37,951 nucleotides of DNA from an uncultured Dorea sp. (GTDB taxonomy: Bacteria > Bacillota > Clostridia > Lachnospirales > Lachnospiraceae). Position numbers and translations under genes: made by a program. This document shows positions 7,710-15,460 of this stretch, piece after piece. The stretch is taken from NCBI GenBank assembly GCA_947063855.1, contig CAMSTW010000031.1, forward strand, positions 1-37,951, given 5' to 3'. The notes under the pieces were generated by a model, which had not been told where the DNA came from, made no database searches, and saw nothing but the letters and a program-made list of their open reading frames with translations. The first letter of the stretch is position 1. Each line of letters opens with the position of its first letter.

Positions 7710-9047
7710 CTAGTCCCTGCTCAGGTTCGCGAACTTCGTGTATTCGCCAAGCCACGCCAGATTAACGGTCCCGACCGGGCCGTTTCTCTGCTTGGCGATA
7801 ATAATCTCTGCCTGCTTCTTGAATTCAGAATCCTTATTATAATATTCATCACGGTAGATGAACATCACCACGTCGGCGTCCTGCTCGATCGCCCCGGATT
7901 CACGCAGGTCGGAGAGCATCGGGCGCTTGTCCGGGCGCTGCTCTACCGCACGGCTTAACTGGGACAGCGCGACTACCGGGACATTCAGCTCTCTCGCAAG
8001 TCCCTTCAGAGACCGGGAGATCTCCGAGATCTCCTGCTGTCTGGACTCCGAACTCCTGCCCACACTTCCCGTCATCAGCTGCAGATAGTCGATGATGACG
8101 ATATCCAGTCCGTGCTCCAGCTTATACTTCCTGCACTTGGACCGCAGCTCTGATATAGAGATACCCGGGGTATCGTCTATGATAAGCCGGGACTTGCCGA
8201 TCACCCCGGCGCCTTCGATCAGCTTCTCCCAGTCCGAGTCCTTCATGTTACCCGTCCGGATGGCCTGGGCGTCTACCTGGGATTCCAGAGAGAACAGACG
8301 GTTCACCAGCTGCTCCTTCGACATCTCAAGACTGAATACCGCTACGCTCTTCTCCTTCTTGAACGCGATATACTGGGCGATATTCAGGACGAACGCAGTC
8401 TTTCCCATCGAAGGTCTGGCCGCGATCAGCACCAGGTCAGAGGGCTGCAGTCCTGACAGCTTATAATCCAGGTCAATGAAGCCAGTCGGAATGCCTGTCA
8501 CAGTCCCCTTCGTCTTCGACGCGCGCTCAATCCGCTCAAGGGCGCTTAGCACCACCTGCTTGATTGGTACGAATTCATCGGTATTGCGCCTCTGCAGCAG
8601 TTCGAACACAGACCGCTCTGTCTTCTCAAGCACTGCTTCCAGGGGTTCCTTACCGGCGTAACAGGTATTGGCAATCTCCTCATTCAGCCGGATCAGCCTG
8701 CGCATCAGCGCCTTATCGGCTACAATCTGCGCATAGTATTTCACATTTGCCGAGGTCAGCGCCGCCGTCACCAGGTCCTTGACGAACTCAAGGCTCGCCA
8801 CCTCCGGCGGGACATCCTTCTCCCTGAGTCTTTCCTGCAGGGTGATCAGGTCCACCGGCTTTCCTTCATTATACAGTTCCACCATGGAGTCAAATATAAC
8901 CCCGTATGCACTCTGGTAGAAATCACTCCCGCTGATGATCTCAGAGGATGTCGTTATGGCATCCTTATCCATCAGCATCGCCCCTACCACGGACTGCTCC
9001 GCCTCTATACTATGGGGCATCACCCGCTTGATAAGCGCTTCTTCCAT
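7710..9047 (-). CDS. dnaB: Replicative DNA helicase DnaB/DnaC type
   Basis: 445 residues, the normal length. DnaB is the hexameric helicase that unwinds DNA at the replication fork. The N-terminal domain starts with MPHSIEAEQSVVGAMLMD. The RecA-like C-terminal domain has Walker A in ARPSMGKTA (about residue 210), Walker B in DIVIIDYLQLM, and the RQQEISEISRSLKGLARELNV segment with the QRNGPVGTV end motif. AAGGA lies before the ATG. It follows rplI by 16 bases in the gdpP-rplI-dnaB order that is standard in Firmicutes. Confidence 0.97.
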   Translation of the reverse strand: MEEALIKRVMPHSIEAEQSVVGAMLMDKDAITTSSEIISGSDFYQSAYGVIFDSMVELYNEGKPVDLITLQERLREKDVPPEVASLEFVKDLVTAALTSANVKYYAQIVADKALMRRLIRLNEEIANTCYAGKEPLEAVLEKTERSVFELLQRRNTDEFVPIKQVVLSALERIERASKTKGTVTGIPTGFIDLDYKLSGLQPSDLVLIAARPSMGKTAFVLNIAQYIAFKKEKSVAVFSLEMSKEQLVNRLFSLESQVDAQAIRTGNMKDSDWEKLIEGAGVIGKSRLIIDDTPGISISELRSKCRKYKLEHGLDIVIIDYLQLMTGSVGRSSESRQQEISEISRSLKGLARELNVPVVALSQLSRAVEQRPDKRPMLSDLRESGAIEQDADVVMFIYRDEYYNKDSEFKKQAEIIIAKQRNGPVGTVNLAWLGEYTKFANLSRD

Positions 9048-9063
9048 GCTATCCTTCCCCGCT

Positions 9064-9513
9064 CTATGCCTCTTCTGTCACGATTACCTTAAGATCCGCA
9101 GTCACCTTGGGATGCAGCCTGACCGGCACCGTATGCGTACCCAGCGTCTTGATGGACTCCTTAAGCTGGATCTTCTTCTTGTCCACCTCGAGTCCCATCT
9201 GCTCCTTTACCTCTGCGGCAATCTCCTTGGAGGCTATCGACCCAAACGCCTTACCGCCTTCGCCGGTCTTGATGGACATCTCCACCTTTCCCGCCTCAAT
9301 CTTCTTTCCCAGCTCCCTGGCCGCCTCATACTGCTCCTGTGCAAGCTTATCCTCATTCGCCTTCTTAAGCTTCAGGTCGTTAAGATTCTTATTGTTGGCC
9401 TCTAAGCCCTTCTTCTTCTTTAAAATAAAATTCCTGGCGTAACCGTCGCTCACTTCCACGATCTCGCCCTTCTTGCCTAACGCCTTAACGTCTTCTGTCA
9501 ATATTACCTTCAT
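9064..9513 (-). CDS. rplI: 50S ribosomal protein bL9
   Basis: 149 residues. The N-terminal RNA-binding domain carries the bL9 signature (GKKGEIVEVSDGYARNFI), then a long charged connecting helix (about 45-75), and a C-terminal domain ending in HPKVTADLKVIV. It binds 23S rRNA domain V near the L1 stalk base. AGGAG lies before the start. It begins one base after the gdpP stop, so it is probably translationally coupled. Confidence 0.97.
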   Translation of the reverse strand: MKVILTEDVKALGKKGEIVEVSDGYARNFILKKKKGLEANNKNLNDLKLKKANEDKLAQEQYEAARELGKKIEAGKVEMSIKTGEGGKAFGSIASKEIAAEVKEQMGLEVDKKKIQLKESIKTLGTHTVPVRLHPKVTADLKVIVTEEA

Positions 9514-9514
9514 C

Positions 9515-11581
9515 TCAAATATCTCCTCTTTCTATCATATCGTCAATTACCCTCTTAAGAGACGCGACCGCCTCATCCATGTTCGTATGATCGAACTGCG
9601 CCCCTGAAGCATTCAGGTGTCCGCCGCCGCCGAGACGTTCCATGATGATCTGCACATTCACCTCGTCAATCGACCTGGCGCTCACATAGATCCTTCCATT
9701 GTACTCCGTCAGCACGAACGAAGCCTTGATGTTGCTGATATCCAGCAGTTCATTGGCCGCCTGGGCTCCGATGATGGTGGGACTCTCAATCTGAAGATTC
9801 GTCCCCTTCGCAATGGCGAACCGGTCATGATACACCTTGGCGCTGCTGATAATCTCCGCCTTGGCGCGATAAGAGCCCATATCGTCGCGGAACAGCTTGC
9901 GGACCATCGTGATATCCGCCCCGCACCGGCGCAGGAACGCCGCCGCCTCAAATGTACGCACGCCTGTATGGTTGACGAAGTTATTCGTGTCGATCATGAT
10001 ACCCGCATACATACAGCTCGCCTCGATCTTCGGAATCCGGATATCGTCCACGATATACTGCAGCACCTCGGCAACCATCTCGCACGCCGAAGATGCATAC
10101 GGCTCTATATAGGATAACAAAGCCTGTTCAATGTTGTCGCTGCTCTGCCTGTGATGGTCGAGCACTACGATCGTCTTCGTCTTCTTAAGCAGTTCCTCGC
10201 ACTCCGTCATCTGCGGACGGTTCGTGTCCACAACCACCACCATGGAGTTCTCATCCGCCATCTCGATCGCCTGATGGGACTTAAGGAACAGCTCCTCCGG
10301 ATAATTCGGATCCCGCTCGAAGCACTCATACATCGGACGCAGGGAAGCCGATACCTCGTTGATCACGATATAAGCCTTCTTCTCCATCGCCGCAGCCGCA
10401 CGGCAAATACCCATGGCGGCGCCAAATGCATCCGCATCCGTCAGCTTATGCCCCATGACGAAGATCTTATCCTTAAGCGTGATAAATTCTCTTAACGCCT
10501 CCGCCTTCACACGTGCCTTCACACGTGTATTCTTCGCGGTCTGCTCGCGCTTACCGCCATAATAAGTAATCCCATGGCAGTCCTTGATCACCGCCTGGTC
10601 GCCGCCCCGGGCAAGCGCAAGGTCTATGGCCACCCGTGCGAAATTATAACTCTGGGAATAGGACTCTCCGCTAAGTCCCAGCCCGATACTTAACGTAGCC
10701 GGTATCCCGTTGCCGATATTAACCGACTTGACATCCTCAAGAATCGAGAACTTATCCGCCTCAAGCTGCTTAAAATACTGCTTCTGGAGCACGATAAAAT
10801 ACTTATCCGTCTCCATCTTCTTGACGATCCCGTCAACCTTCGCGATGTACTGGTTGATCTTCCTGTCCACCAGCGCCATCAGAAGAGACTGGCGTACCTC
10901 CTCCACACTGTTGATCACTTCATCATAATTATCAATGTAGATCAGGCCGGCCAGAAGCCTCTGCTCTTCGTTCGCCTTGATGTACTGGTTAAGCTCCGTC
11001 ACGTCCTGCAGATGCACGGCTATAAAATACTCCTTCTCCGCCGGCATCTGCAGCAGAAGTCCCGTATCATTGAAGCCCTCCACCGACACCCGTCTAAGCT
11101 CCGCCTTGAACTCCTTCGTGCCGAGATACACGTCCATCTCTACGGTATCGTTATCCTCTTTGGGAAATATACTGGTATTCAGCTCCGGAATATACTTCCC
11201 GATGGGCACGTCCCGCCGGGGCTTCCCGCCGAGAATCTGCTTGAACAGATCGTTGATCCACAGCGTCTTCCCGTCGTCCAGGAGGATCGCATACGGCACG
11301 GTCAGCTCCTTAAGGAGCGTGTTCTGCACGATCCCGTACTGCGCCGCAAACTCTACCAGATCCTTCAAGATCACCGACTTACTGCGCAGATAGAGCCAGC
11401 CGGCCACTATGACGTAGACCACCACGAACATCCCCATCAGAGTGCCCGCCCTCCGGTCGATCACGTAGACCCATATGTTCACCAGAACAAGCAATACCGC
11501 TACGATCGCCGGCCACCGGATGTACAGCTTCAGCTGCCCCTTTAACTTTATCTTCTCCGCTTCTTTTTTCTTATCCAACAT
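9515..11581 (-). CDS. gdpP: Cyclic-di-AMP phosphodiesterase GdpP
   Basis: 688 residues. The order fits GdpP/YybT: two membrane helices within the first 65 residues, a PAS-like domain (about 80-180), a degenerate GGDEF domain (about 185-320), a DHH domain (MGHKLTDADAFGAAMG, VVVVDTNRPQM, VVLDHHRQSS) and a C-terminal DHHA1 domain (RLGGGGHLNASGAQF). The enzyme hydrolyses c-di-AMP to pApA and so affects potassium, osmotic and cell-wall stress responses. The first DHH motif reads DADAFGAA, with the metal-binding Asp pair kept. An AGGTG ribosome site lies before the ATG. It is first in the gdpP-rplI-dnaB operon, with an extended -10 promoter at about 11625. Confidence 0.95.
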   Translation of the reverse strand: MLDKKKEAEKIKLKGQLKLYIRWPAIVAVLLVLVNIWVYVIDRRAGTLMGMFVVVYVIVAGWLYLRSKSVILKDLVEFAAQYGIVQNTLLKELTVPYAILLDDGKTLWINDLFKQILGGKPRRDVPIGKYIPELNTSIFPKEDNDTVEMDVYLGTKEFKAELRRVSVEGFNDTGLLLQMPAEKEYFIAVHLQDVTELNQYIKANEEQRLLAGLIYIDNYDEVINSVEEVRQSLLMALVDRKINQYIAKVDGIVKKMETDKYFIVLQKQYFKQLEADKFSILEDVKSVNIGNGIPATLSIGLGLSGESYSQSYNFARVAIDLALARGGDQAVIKDCHGITYYGGKREQTAKNTRVKARVKAEALREFITLKDKIFVMGHKLTDADAFGAAMGICRAAAAMEKKAYIVINEVSASLRPMYECFERDPNYPEELFLKSHQAIEMADENSMVVVVDTNRPQMTECEELLKKTKTIVVLDHHRQSSDNIEQALLSYIEPYASSACEMVAEVLQYIVDDIRIPKIEASCMYAGIMIDTNNFVNHTGVRTFEAAAFLRRCGADITMVRKLFRDDMGSYRAKAEIISSAKVYHDRFAIAKGTNLQIESPTIIGAQAANELLDISNIKASFVLTEYNGRIYVSARSIDEVNVQIIMERLGGGGHLNASGAQFDHTNMDEAVASLKRVIDDMIERGDI

Positions 11582-11624
11582 AGTTTCACCTCATGTCTGC
11601 CTAAGAACAAAATATACGGTTGTT

Positions 11625-11633
11625 ATTATACCA
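11625..11633 (-). promoter_or_regulatory. gdpP: Extended -10 promoter for gdpP operon
   Basis: The minus strand reads TGGTATAAT: a perfect -10 with the TGn extension, 44 bases from the gdpP ATG. The -35 is weak. Confidence 0.5.
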
Positions 11634-11651
11634 CTTTTCAGCGCAAAAAGA

Positions 11652-11753
11652 AAGAGTCTGTCGCAAAACAGCTGTTCCATACAATATATATGTATTAATC
11701 ATTCAAATATACGCTATATATTGTATGAACAATGCGTTTTGCAGCAGACTCTT
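11652..11753. repeat. Long imperfect inverted repeat, terminator-like or MITE-like
   Basis: About 40-base arms: AAGAGTCTG..GCAAAAC at the left pairs with GTTTTGC..CAGACTCTT at the right, followed inward by ATACAATATATA with TATATATTGTAT, around a 24-base loop. On the minus strand the hairpin is followed by TCTTTCTTTTT, so it could terminate the kinase transcript. No flanking target-site duplication is obvious. Confidence 0.7.
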
Positions 11754-11823
11754 CCGATAACTCCCACATTACTTTCGGCTGCCGCCTCGTAATTGCTTTT
11801 CTCTCTGACTACTTACGAACCGT

Positions 11824-12942
11824 CTACATCCGTCCGTACTTCTCCACGATCCCCTTCATGGTATCCCATTTCGCTTCCATATCGGAAACCAGCTTGAACT
11901 GTGTCCGGCAGCGGTCAAGGTTGTGGCCTTCCCTGTGAATCTTGAAATAATGGTCTCCCTGGAGATAATCTGTCAGGAAACGCATACCACACTCGAAGGT
12001 CATGACCTTGGCTCCCATCGGCAGAAGCTCGATCTCCCGGTCGGTCAGCCTTCCCGCGCATCCTTCTATGAATCCTCTGGCGTACAGTTCAAACAGCTCC
12101 ATACTGCAGGATACCTTAGACAGGTCCCGCTCGTCCTCTGCCGCCGTGCTGGCGCCAAAGCGGATAGAATCCCCGAAATCATTCATGGCAAGTCCCGGCA
12201 TAACCGTATCCAGATCAATGACACAGATCGCCCTGCCCGTCTTGTTGTCAATCATGATGTTATTCAGCTTCGTATCATTGTGCGTAACACGAAGCGGCAG
12301 TTCTCCCTTATCCTGAAGCTCGGAGAAATAATTCGCAACGTCTTCTCTGTCCAGCACAAACTGGATCTCTTCCTTCACAGAAGCCGCCCTTCCCAGCACG
12401 TCTTCTTCTACCGCTTTCTTAAATACGGCGAATCTTGCCCGCGTATCATGGAACCCGACGATGGTCTCATTCAGCGTATCGGCCGGATAATCTGCCAGCA
12501 TGCACTGGAAATTACCGAATGCAACCGCGCTCTGGTAGAAATGCTCCGGCTTCTCAACCACGTCATAGCTGGTAGCATCCGTAATAAACTTATAGGAACG
12601 CCAGTATTCACCGTAAGAATCCCGGTAATACGGCCTGCCGTCGTAAGCCGGGATCACATTCAGCGTCTCCCTCTCCGGATCCCCGCCGTTCTTGATGATC
12701 TGCTCTCTCAGATACGCTGTCACGCCCATGACATTTTCCATCAGTTCGATCGGCTTCGCGAACACATCCTTATTCATCTTCTGCAGGATGACCTTGATGC
12801 TCCCCATGCCGGAGATCTGGAAAGTCAGAAGATATGTGTCATTGATGTGACCGTTTCCATACGCGCACCCTCTCACGAGCCTTCCGTTAAACTGAAAATT
12901 ACCTATCGCCTCTGCAATCTGAATCGGTGATGCTTCTCCCAT
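11824..12942 (-). CDS. nahK: N-acetylhexosamine 1-kinase-like phosphotransferase (APH fold)
   Basis: 372 residues with an aminoglycoside-phosphotransferase/choline-kinase fold: catalytic loop VTHNDTKLNNIMID and metal-binding CVIDLDTVMPG. These, with DFGDSIRFGA, match my memory of Bifidobacterium NahK, which makes GlcNAc-1-P or GalNAc-1-P from the free amino sugar released by GNB/LNB phosphorylase. The GH112 phosphorylase is in the same locus, which supports this over antibiotic resistance. The start at 12942 has GGGAGGA about 8 bases upstream; an in-frame ATG at 12957 lacks one. The start overlaps the stop of the preceding gene by one base (TAATG), indicating translational coupling. Substrate specificity is inferred. 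Confidence 0.78.
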   Translation of the reverse strand: MGEASPIQIAEAIGNFQFNGRLVRGCAYGNGHINDTYLLTFQISGMGSIKVILQKMNKDVFAKPIELMENVMGVTAYLREQIIKNGGDPERETLNVIPAYDGRPYYRDSYGEYWRSYKFITDATSYDVVEKPEHFYQSAVAFGNFQCMLADYPADTLNETIVGFHDTRARFAVFKKAVEEDVLGRAASVKEEIQFVLDREDVANYFSELQDKGELPLRVTHNDTKLNNIMIDNKTGRAICVIDLDTVMPGLAMNDFGDSIRFGASTAAEDERDLSKVSCSMELFELYARGFIEGCAGRLTDREIELLPMGAKVMTFECGMRFLTDYLQGDHYFKIHREGHNLDRCRTQFKLVSDMEAKWDTMKGIVEKYGRM

Positions 12943-13868
12943 TATACTTCCTCCCACAGGTGCTCCGGATAGAGCCCTTCTTCTTTCATTCTCTGAATCG
13001 CCGCGACAACCACCGGCTTGTCCTCTTTATAAGTTACTCCATACCATTTGTCCGCGGATTTGAGCACAGCCACCGTCGCACGGCCCTCCCCCAGAAGGTC
13101 GCTCACAACCGCCGGAAGAAAATACTCACATTTCATTGGATTGTTCTGATTCCCCTGATCCAGGAACGCAGGAAAACGGTCGCGGATCTCTTTCAAAATG
13201 CTGTGTGTGAATCCCCACATATTCATGGATACCGTGGTATCGCCCGGAACCGGCGTCCATGTCTCTCCGTCATCCTCCGTGAATGCAATCCCGCCGCCGC
13301 GCTTCTCAATCTTGGTCCTCTCGGTGATTCCAACCAGTTCTCCGTCCTGGTTCATCTCACAGACTCCCCGCGCCACATGGCCGTTATCTGTCACGGTGTT
13401 GGCAAGCATGTATCCGACCATCGTATAGCGGTATTTGTCGTCGTCCTGATGTGACGCCAGGTGGTTGTAGATCAGTTCGAACGCCTCTCTTCCATAATAA
13501 TCGTCTGCATTGATTACCGCGAATGGTCCGTTCACCTGATCGATACAGCTAAGTACCGCATGCGCCGTTCCCCATGGCTTCACGCGCCCTTCCGGGACCT
13601 CGTACCCTTCCGGGATATTGTCAATCTCCTGAAACGCATAGGAAACCTTCATATATCTTCCGACACGGTCTCCGATTGCTTCTTTGAAATCTGCCTCATT
13701 CTCTCTCTTGATGATGAAGATAACCTCTTCGAACCCTGCCTTTCTGGCGTCGAACAGGGAAAAATCCATAATGATATGTCCTTCGCCGTCTACCGGGTCG
13801 ATCTGCTTCAGTCCCCCGTAACGGCTCCCCATGCCTGCTGCCATGATTACTAATACCGGTTTATCCAT
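12942..13868 (-). CDS. Sugar nucleotidyltransferase (NTP-transferase family)
   Basis: 308 residues. The N-terminus LVIMAAGMGSRYGGLKQIDP is the nucleotide-binding signature of sugar-1-phosphate nucleotidyltransferases, and FAVINADDYYG carries the metal-binding aspartates. It is translationally coupled to the NahK-like kinase, so a UDP-HexNAc pyrophosphorylase acting on GlcNAc-1-P/GalNAc-1-P is the simplest role; in bifidobacteria this position is served by a GalT-type enzyme instead. The start at 13868 (MDKPVLVIM) is preceded by GGAGGTAAGGAAG; a second ATG at 13883 lies inside that ribosome site. The exact nucleotide and sugar are not readable from the sequence. Confidence 0.75.
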   Translation of the reverse strand: MDKPVLVIMAAGMGSRYGGLKQIDPVDGEGHIIMDFSLFDARKAGFEEVIFIIKRENEADFKEAIGDRVGRYMKVSYAFQEIDNIPEGYEVPEGRVKPWGTAHAVLSCIDQVNGPFAVINADDYYGREAFELIYNHLASHQDDDKYRYTMVGYMLANTVTDNGHVARGVCEMNQDGELVGITERTKIEKRGGGIAFTEDDGETWTPVPGDTTVSMNMWGFTHSILKEIRDRFPAFLDQGNQNNPMKCEYFLPAVVSDLLGEGRATVAVLKSADKWYGVTYKEDKPVVVAAIQRMKEEGLYPEHLWEEV

Positions 13869-13994
13869 CTTCCTTACCTCCATATTTCTGATATCCGTAT
13901 ATTGATTGCTTCATCTATAGCCATTGTAGTACATAGACAGGTAAAAAGCTTTGTATTATATTCTCCTTGATTTGCACAATCTGCTTTTCCGGAC

Positions 13995-14023
13995 TTTTCA
14001 TTTGCGGCAAAATGCGGTAATAT
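13995..14023 (+). promoter_or_regulatory. Weak promoter candidate for the structured element
   Basis: TTTTCA, a 17-base spacer, and TAATAT. Transcription would start near 14030-14035, just before the first long hairpin at 14048. The match is poor (4 of 6 in each hexamer). Confidence 0.3.
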
Positions 14024-14047
14024 GGTTATAGTTGTTATTCAAGGGAC

Positions 14048-14226
14048 GGAAGTTGGGAGATGCCCTTCCTAACACAGACTGGGCAACACTCCGGTGAGCT
14101 AACGACTAACTGCGACTAAGACTCTCAGGAATGCCTTCGAGCCTAAGTCTCCGTAAGTCGTGGATCTCACCTCCGTTAAAAACGCCCTGAAATGTCTGCT
14201 TATAGGAAGGGCATCTCCCAACTTCC
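14048..14226. repeat. Domain A: 24-base perfect inverted repeat with nested stems
   Basis: Arms at 14048-14071 and 14203-14226 are perfectly complementary (left arm starts GGAAGTTGGGAG). Going inward these also pair: 14075-14079 with 14194-14198, 14081-14084 with 14184-14187, 14093-14098 (GGTGAG) with 14166-14171 (CTCACC), 14102-14107 (ACGACT) with 14156-14161 (AGTCGT), and 14119-14123 (AGACT) with 14146-14150 (AGTCT). The nested order makes one long, branched or bulged rod. Confidence 0.9.
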
Positions 14227-14259
14227 TGTGCTCTGGAAATGGATTTACAACCGGCAAAA

Positions 14260-14424
14260 CTAGTATAACCCACACGAATTACCGATACGTTTCGGTGAGC
14301 CTGCTTTTTCGAGAGCGCATGTGTTAATGCGTAGGTGTAGTGGGCTACATCGAGGCTTTTACACATGTGCTCTCGGGAAAGAAGGCCAGCGAAACGTACG
14401 GTTAATTCATGTGGGTTATACTAG
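14260..14424. repeat. Domain B: 165-base extended hairpin
   Basis: Outer arms 14260-14281 and 14403-14424 pair over 22 bases with one mismatch. Next, 14282-14294 pairs with 14390-14401 with one bulged A. A looser purine/pyrimidine stem joins 14300-14310 to 14376-14385. Then 14311-14324 pairs with 14361-14374 over 14 bases with one G-T. The 36-base apical region holds a small stem, TGTAG-TGGG-CTACA at 14336-14349. Confidence 0.9.
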
Positions 14425-14450
14425 GACATAGCGGTGTCCTAGTATTTCTT
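14418..14450 (+). terminator. Terminator overlapping the 3' arm of domain B
   Basis: A perfect 11-base stem, ATACTAGGACA with TGTCCTAGTAT, and a 6-base loop, followed by TTCTTCTT. Its 5' arm (14418-14424) is also the last 7 bases of domain B's outer stem, so the two helices exclude each other in part. This is the layout of an attenuator or switch before araC. Confidence 0.65.
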
Positions 14451-14513
14451 CTTGAAAAGGCCCGCTTCGCGGTATAGCAGTTCGAATAAAGTCAATATAG
14501 TTAGAGGTTCGTT

Positions 14514-15428
14514 ATGAGTTATAATGGAGTTATTTTGAAAAAATCTATATCAATTAATAAAATTTACAGCATTCATTATTTTGAGTACATGAGCAATTTT
14601 TCTTTTGAGGGGGAAACACATGATTTCTGGGAATTTGTCTGTGTGGATAAGGGAGAGGTGAACGTGACTGCAGGAAATGAGACTGCGGTACTGAAACGGG
14701 GCGATATCGCCTTTCATCAGCCGAATGAATTCCACAGTGTGCAGGCGACCGGGAGGATTGCACCGAATCTGGTCGTGATCTCTTTTCATTGTGAGGACGA
14801 GGCGATGTCATTTTTCCGGGAGAAGACGCTTAAGATCGATGAGACGGAGCGCAATATCCTTGCGAATATCATCATCGAGGCGAGACGGTGTTTTGACTGC
14901 CGGCTGGACGATCCCTATCTCCAGAATATGCCGCGTAAGGAACCGGACATGTTTGGTGCGGAGCAGCTGATCTGTCTGTATCTGGAGCATCTTCTGATCC
15001 ATCTGGTCCGCCGGTATTCGAACCCCCTTGCCATCCCGGGGGAGGCCGCGAAGGCAGCTCCCCTCAAGTCCACCAAGAGCAAGAGCGACGCCGAGATATT
15101 CAGCCGTGTGACCGACTACCTTGCCGTCCGGATTAACGCCGCCGTCACCATCGAACAGATCTGCCGGGACAATCTGGTGGGGCGGTCACAGCTGCAGAAG
15201 ATTTTCAAAGAACGGTGCGGCATGGGGATTATCGAGTATTTTACCCTGCTGAAGATCAACGCGGCAAAAGAAATGATACGGACGGGACACCTGAATTTTA
15301 CACAGATCTCCGAGCAGTTAGGGTATTCCTCCATCCACTACTTTTCACGGCAGTTCAAGAAATCGACCGGCATGACCCCTTCGGAGTATGCGCTGTCGAT
15401 TAAGGCAATGGCAGAGGGGAGCTTCTAA
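14514..15428 (+). CDS. AraC-family transcriptional regulator
   Basis: 304 residues. An N-terminal cupin-like sugar-sensing domain spans about residues 20-110 (GETHDFWEFVCVDKGEVNVTA, RGDIAFHQPNEFHSV), and a C-terminal double helix-turn-helix of AraC type spans about 195-295 (TIEQICRDNLVGRSQLQKIFKE and the QISEQLGYSSIHYFSRQFKKSTG signature). AGAGG lies before the ATG. It stands between the kinase/nucleotidyltransferase pair and the GH112/NagB pair and is convergent with the GH112 gene, so it is the natural candidate to control the GNB/LNB locus. It sits just after the structured element, whose terminator may attenuate it. The ligand is not known. Confidence 0.88.
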   Translation: MSYNGVILKKSISINKIYSIHYFEYMSNFSFEGETHDFWEFVCVDKGEVNVTAGNETAVLKRGDIAFHQPNEFHSVQATGRIAPNLVVISFHCEDEAMSFFREKTLKIDETERNILANIIIEARRCFDCRLDDPYLQNMPRKEPDMFGAEQLICLYLEHLLIHLVRRYSNPLAIPGEAAKAAPLKSTKSKSDAEIFSRVTDYLAVRINAAVTIEQICRDNLVGRSQLQKIFKERCGMGIIEYFTLLKINAAKEMIRTGHLNFTQISEQLGYSSIHYFSRQFKKSTGMTPSEYALSIKAMAEGSF

Positions 15429-15442
15429 GCTCCCCTCCTTTC
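15414..15442. terminator. Hairpin between araC and the GH112 gene
   Basis: GAGGGGAGCT...AGCTCCCCTC forms a strong stem with a short loop. It overlaps the araC stop codon and is followed by CTTTC, so the T-tract is short. It probably separates the convergent transcripts. Confidence 0.5.
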
Positions 15443-15460
15443 ACATTGTAACAGAATCCA

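Larger units (their letters stand above)
14035..14450 (+). ncRNA. Putative two-domain structured RNA of unknown family
   Basis: This lies in a 645-base gap without convincing genes between the nucleotidyltransferase and araC. It holds two separate, fully folded hairpin domains. Domain A (14048-14226) is closed by a perfect 24-base stem and has nested inner pairings. Domain B (14260-14424) is one extended hairpin of four stacked stems. A strong terminator hairpin follows (14418-14450). A promoter-like pair precedes it, so a transcript of about 415 bases is plausible. The plus strand is favoured by the T-rich tail after the terminator, although mismatches in the stems do not decide the strand. 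I cannot match it to a riboswitch, tmRNA, RNase P, SRP, 6S or group II intron signature. It could instead be a pair of non-autonomous DNA palindromic elements. Confidence 0.5.

Noticed and set aside
11824..12942. Aminoglycoside resistance gene
   Set aside because: The fold is APH-like, but coupling to a sugar nucleotidyltransferase and the GH112 locus point to an N-acetylhexosamine kinase.
14106..14366. 86-codon minus-strand frame through the structured element
   Set aside because: It runs through both hairpin domains, has no ribosome site and no recognisable product; the inverted repeats explain the sequence better.
14035..14450. Retron msr-msd or group II intron remnant
   Set aside because: Long hairpins fit loosely, but there is no reverse transcriptase nearby. 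A short CGTACGGTT match to intron domain V is not backed by the rest of that domain.
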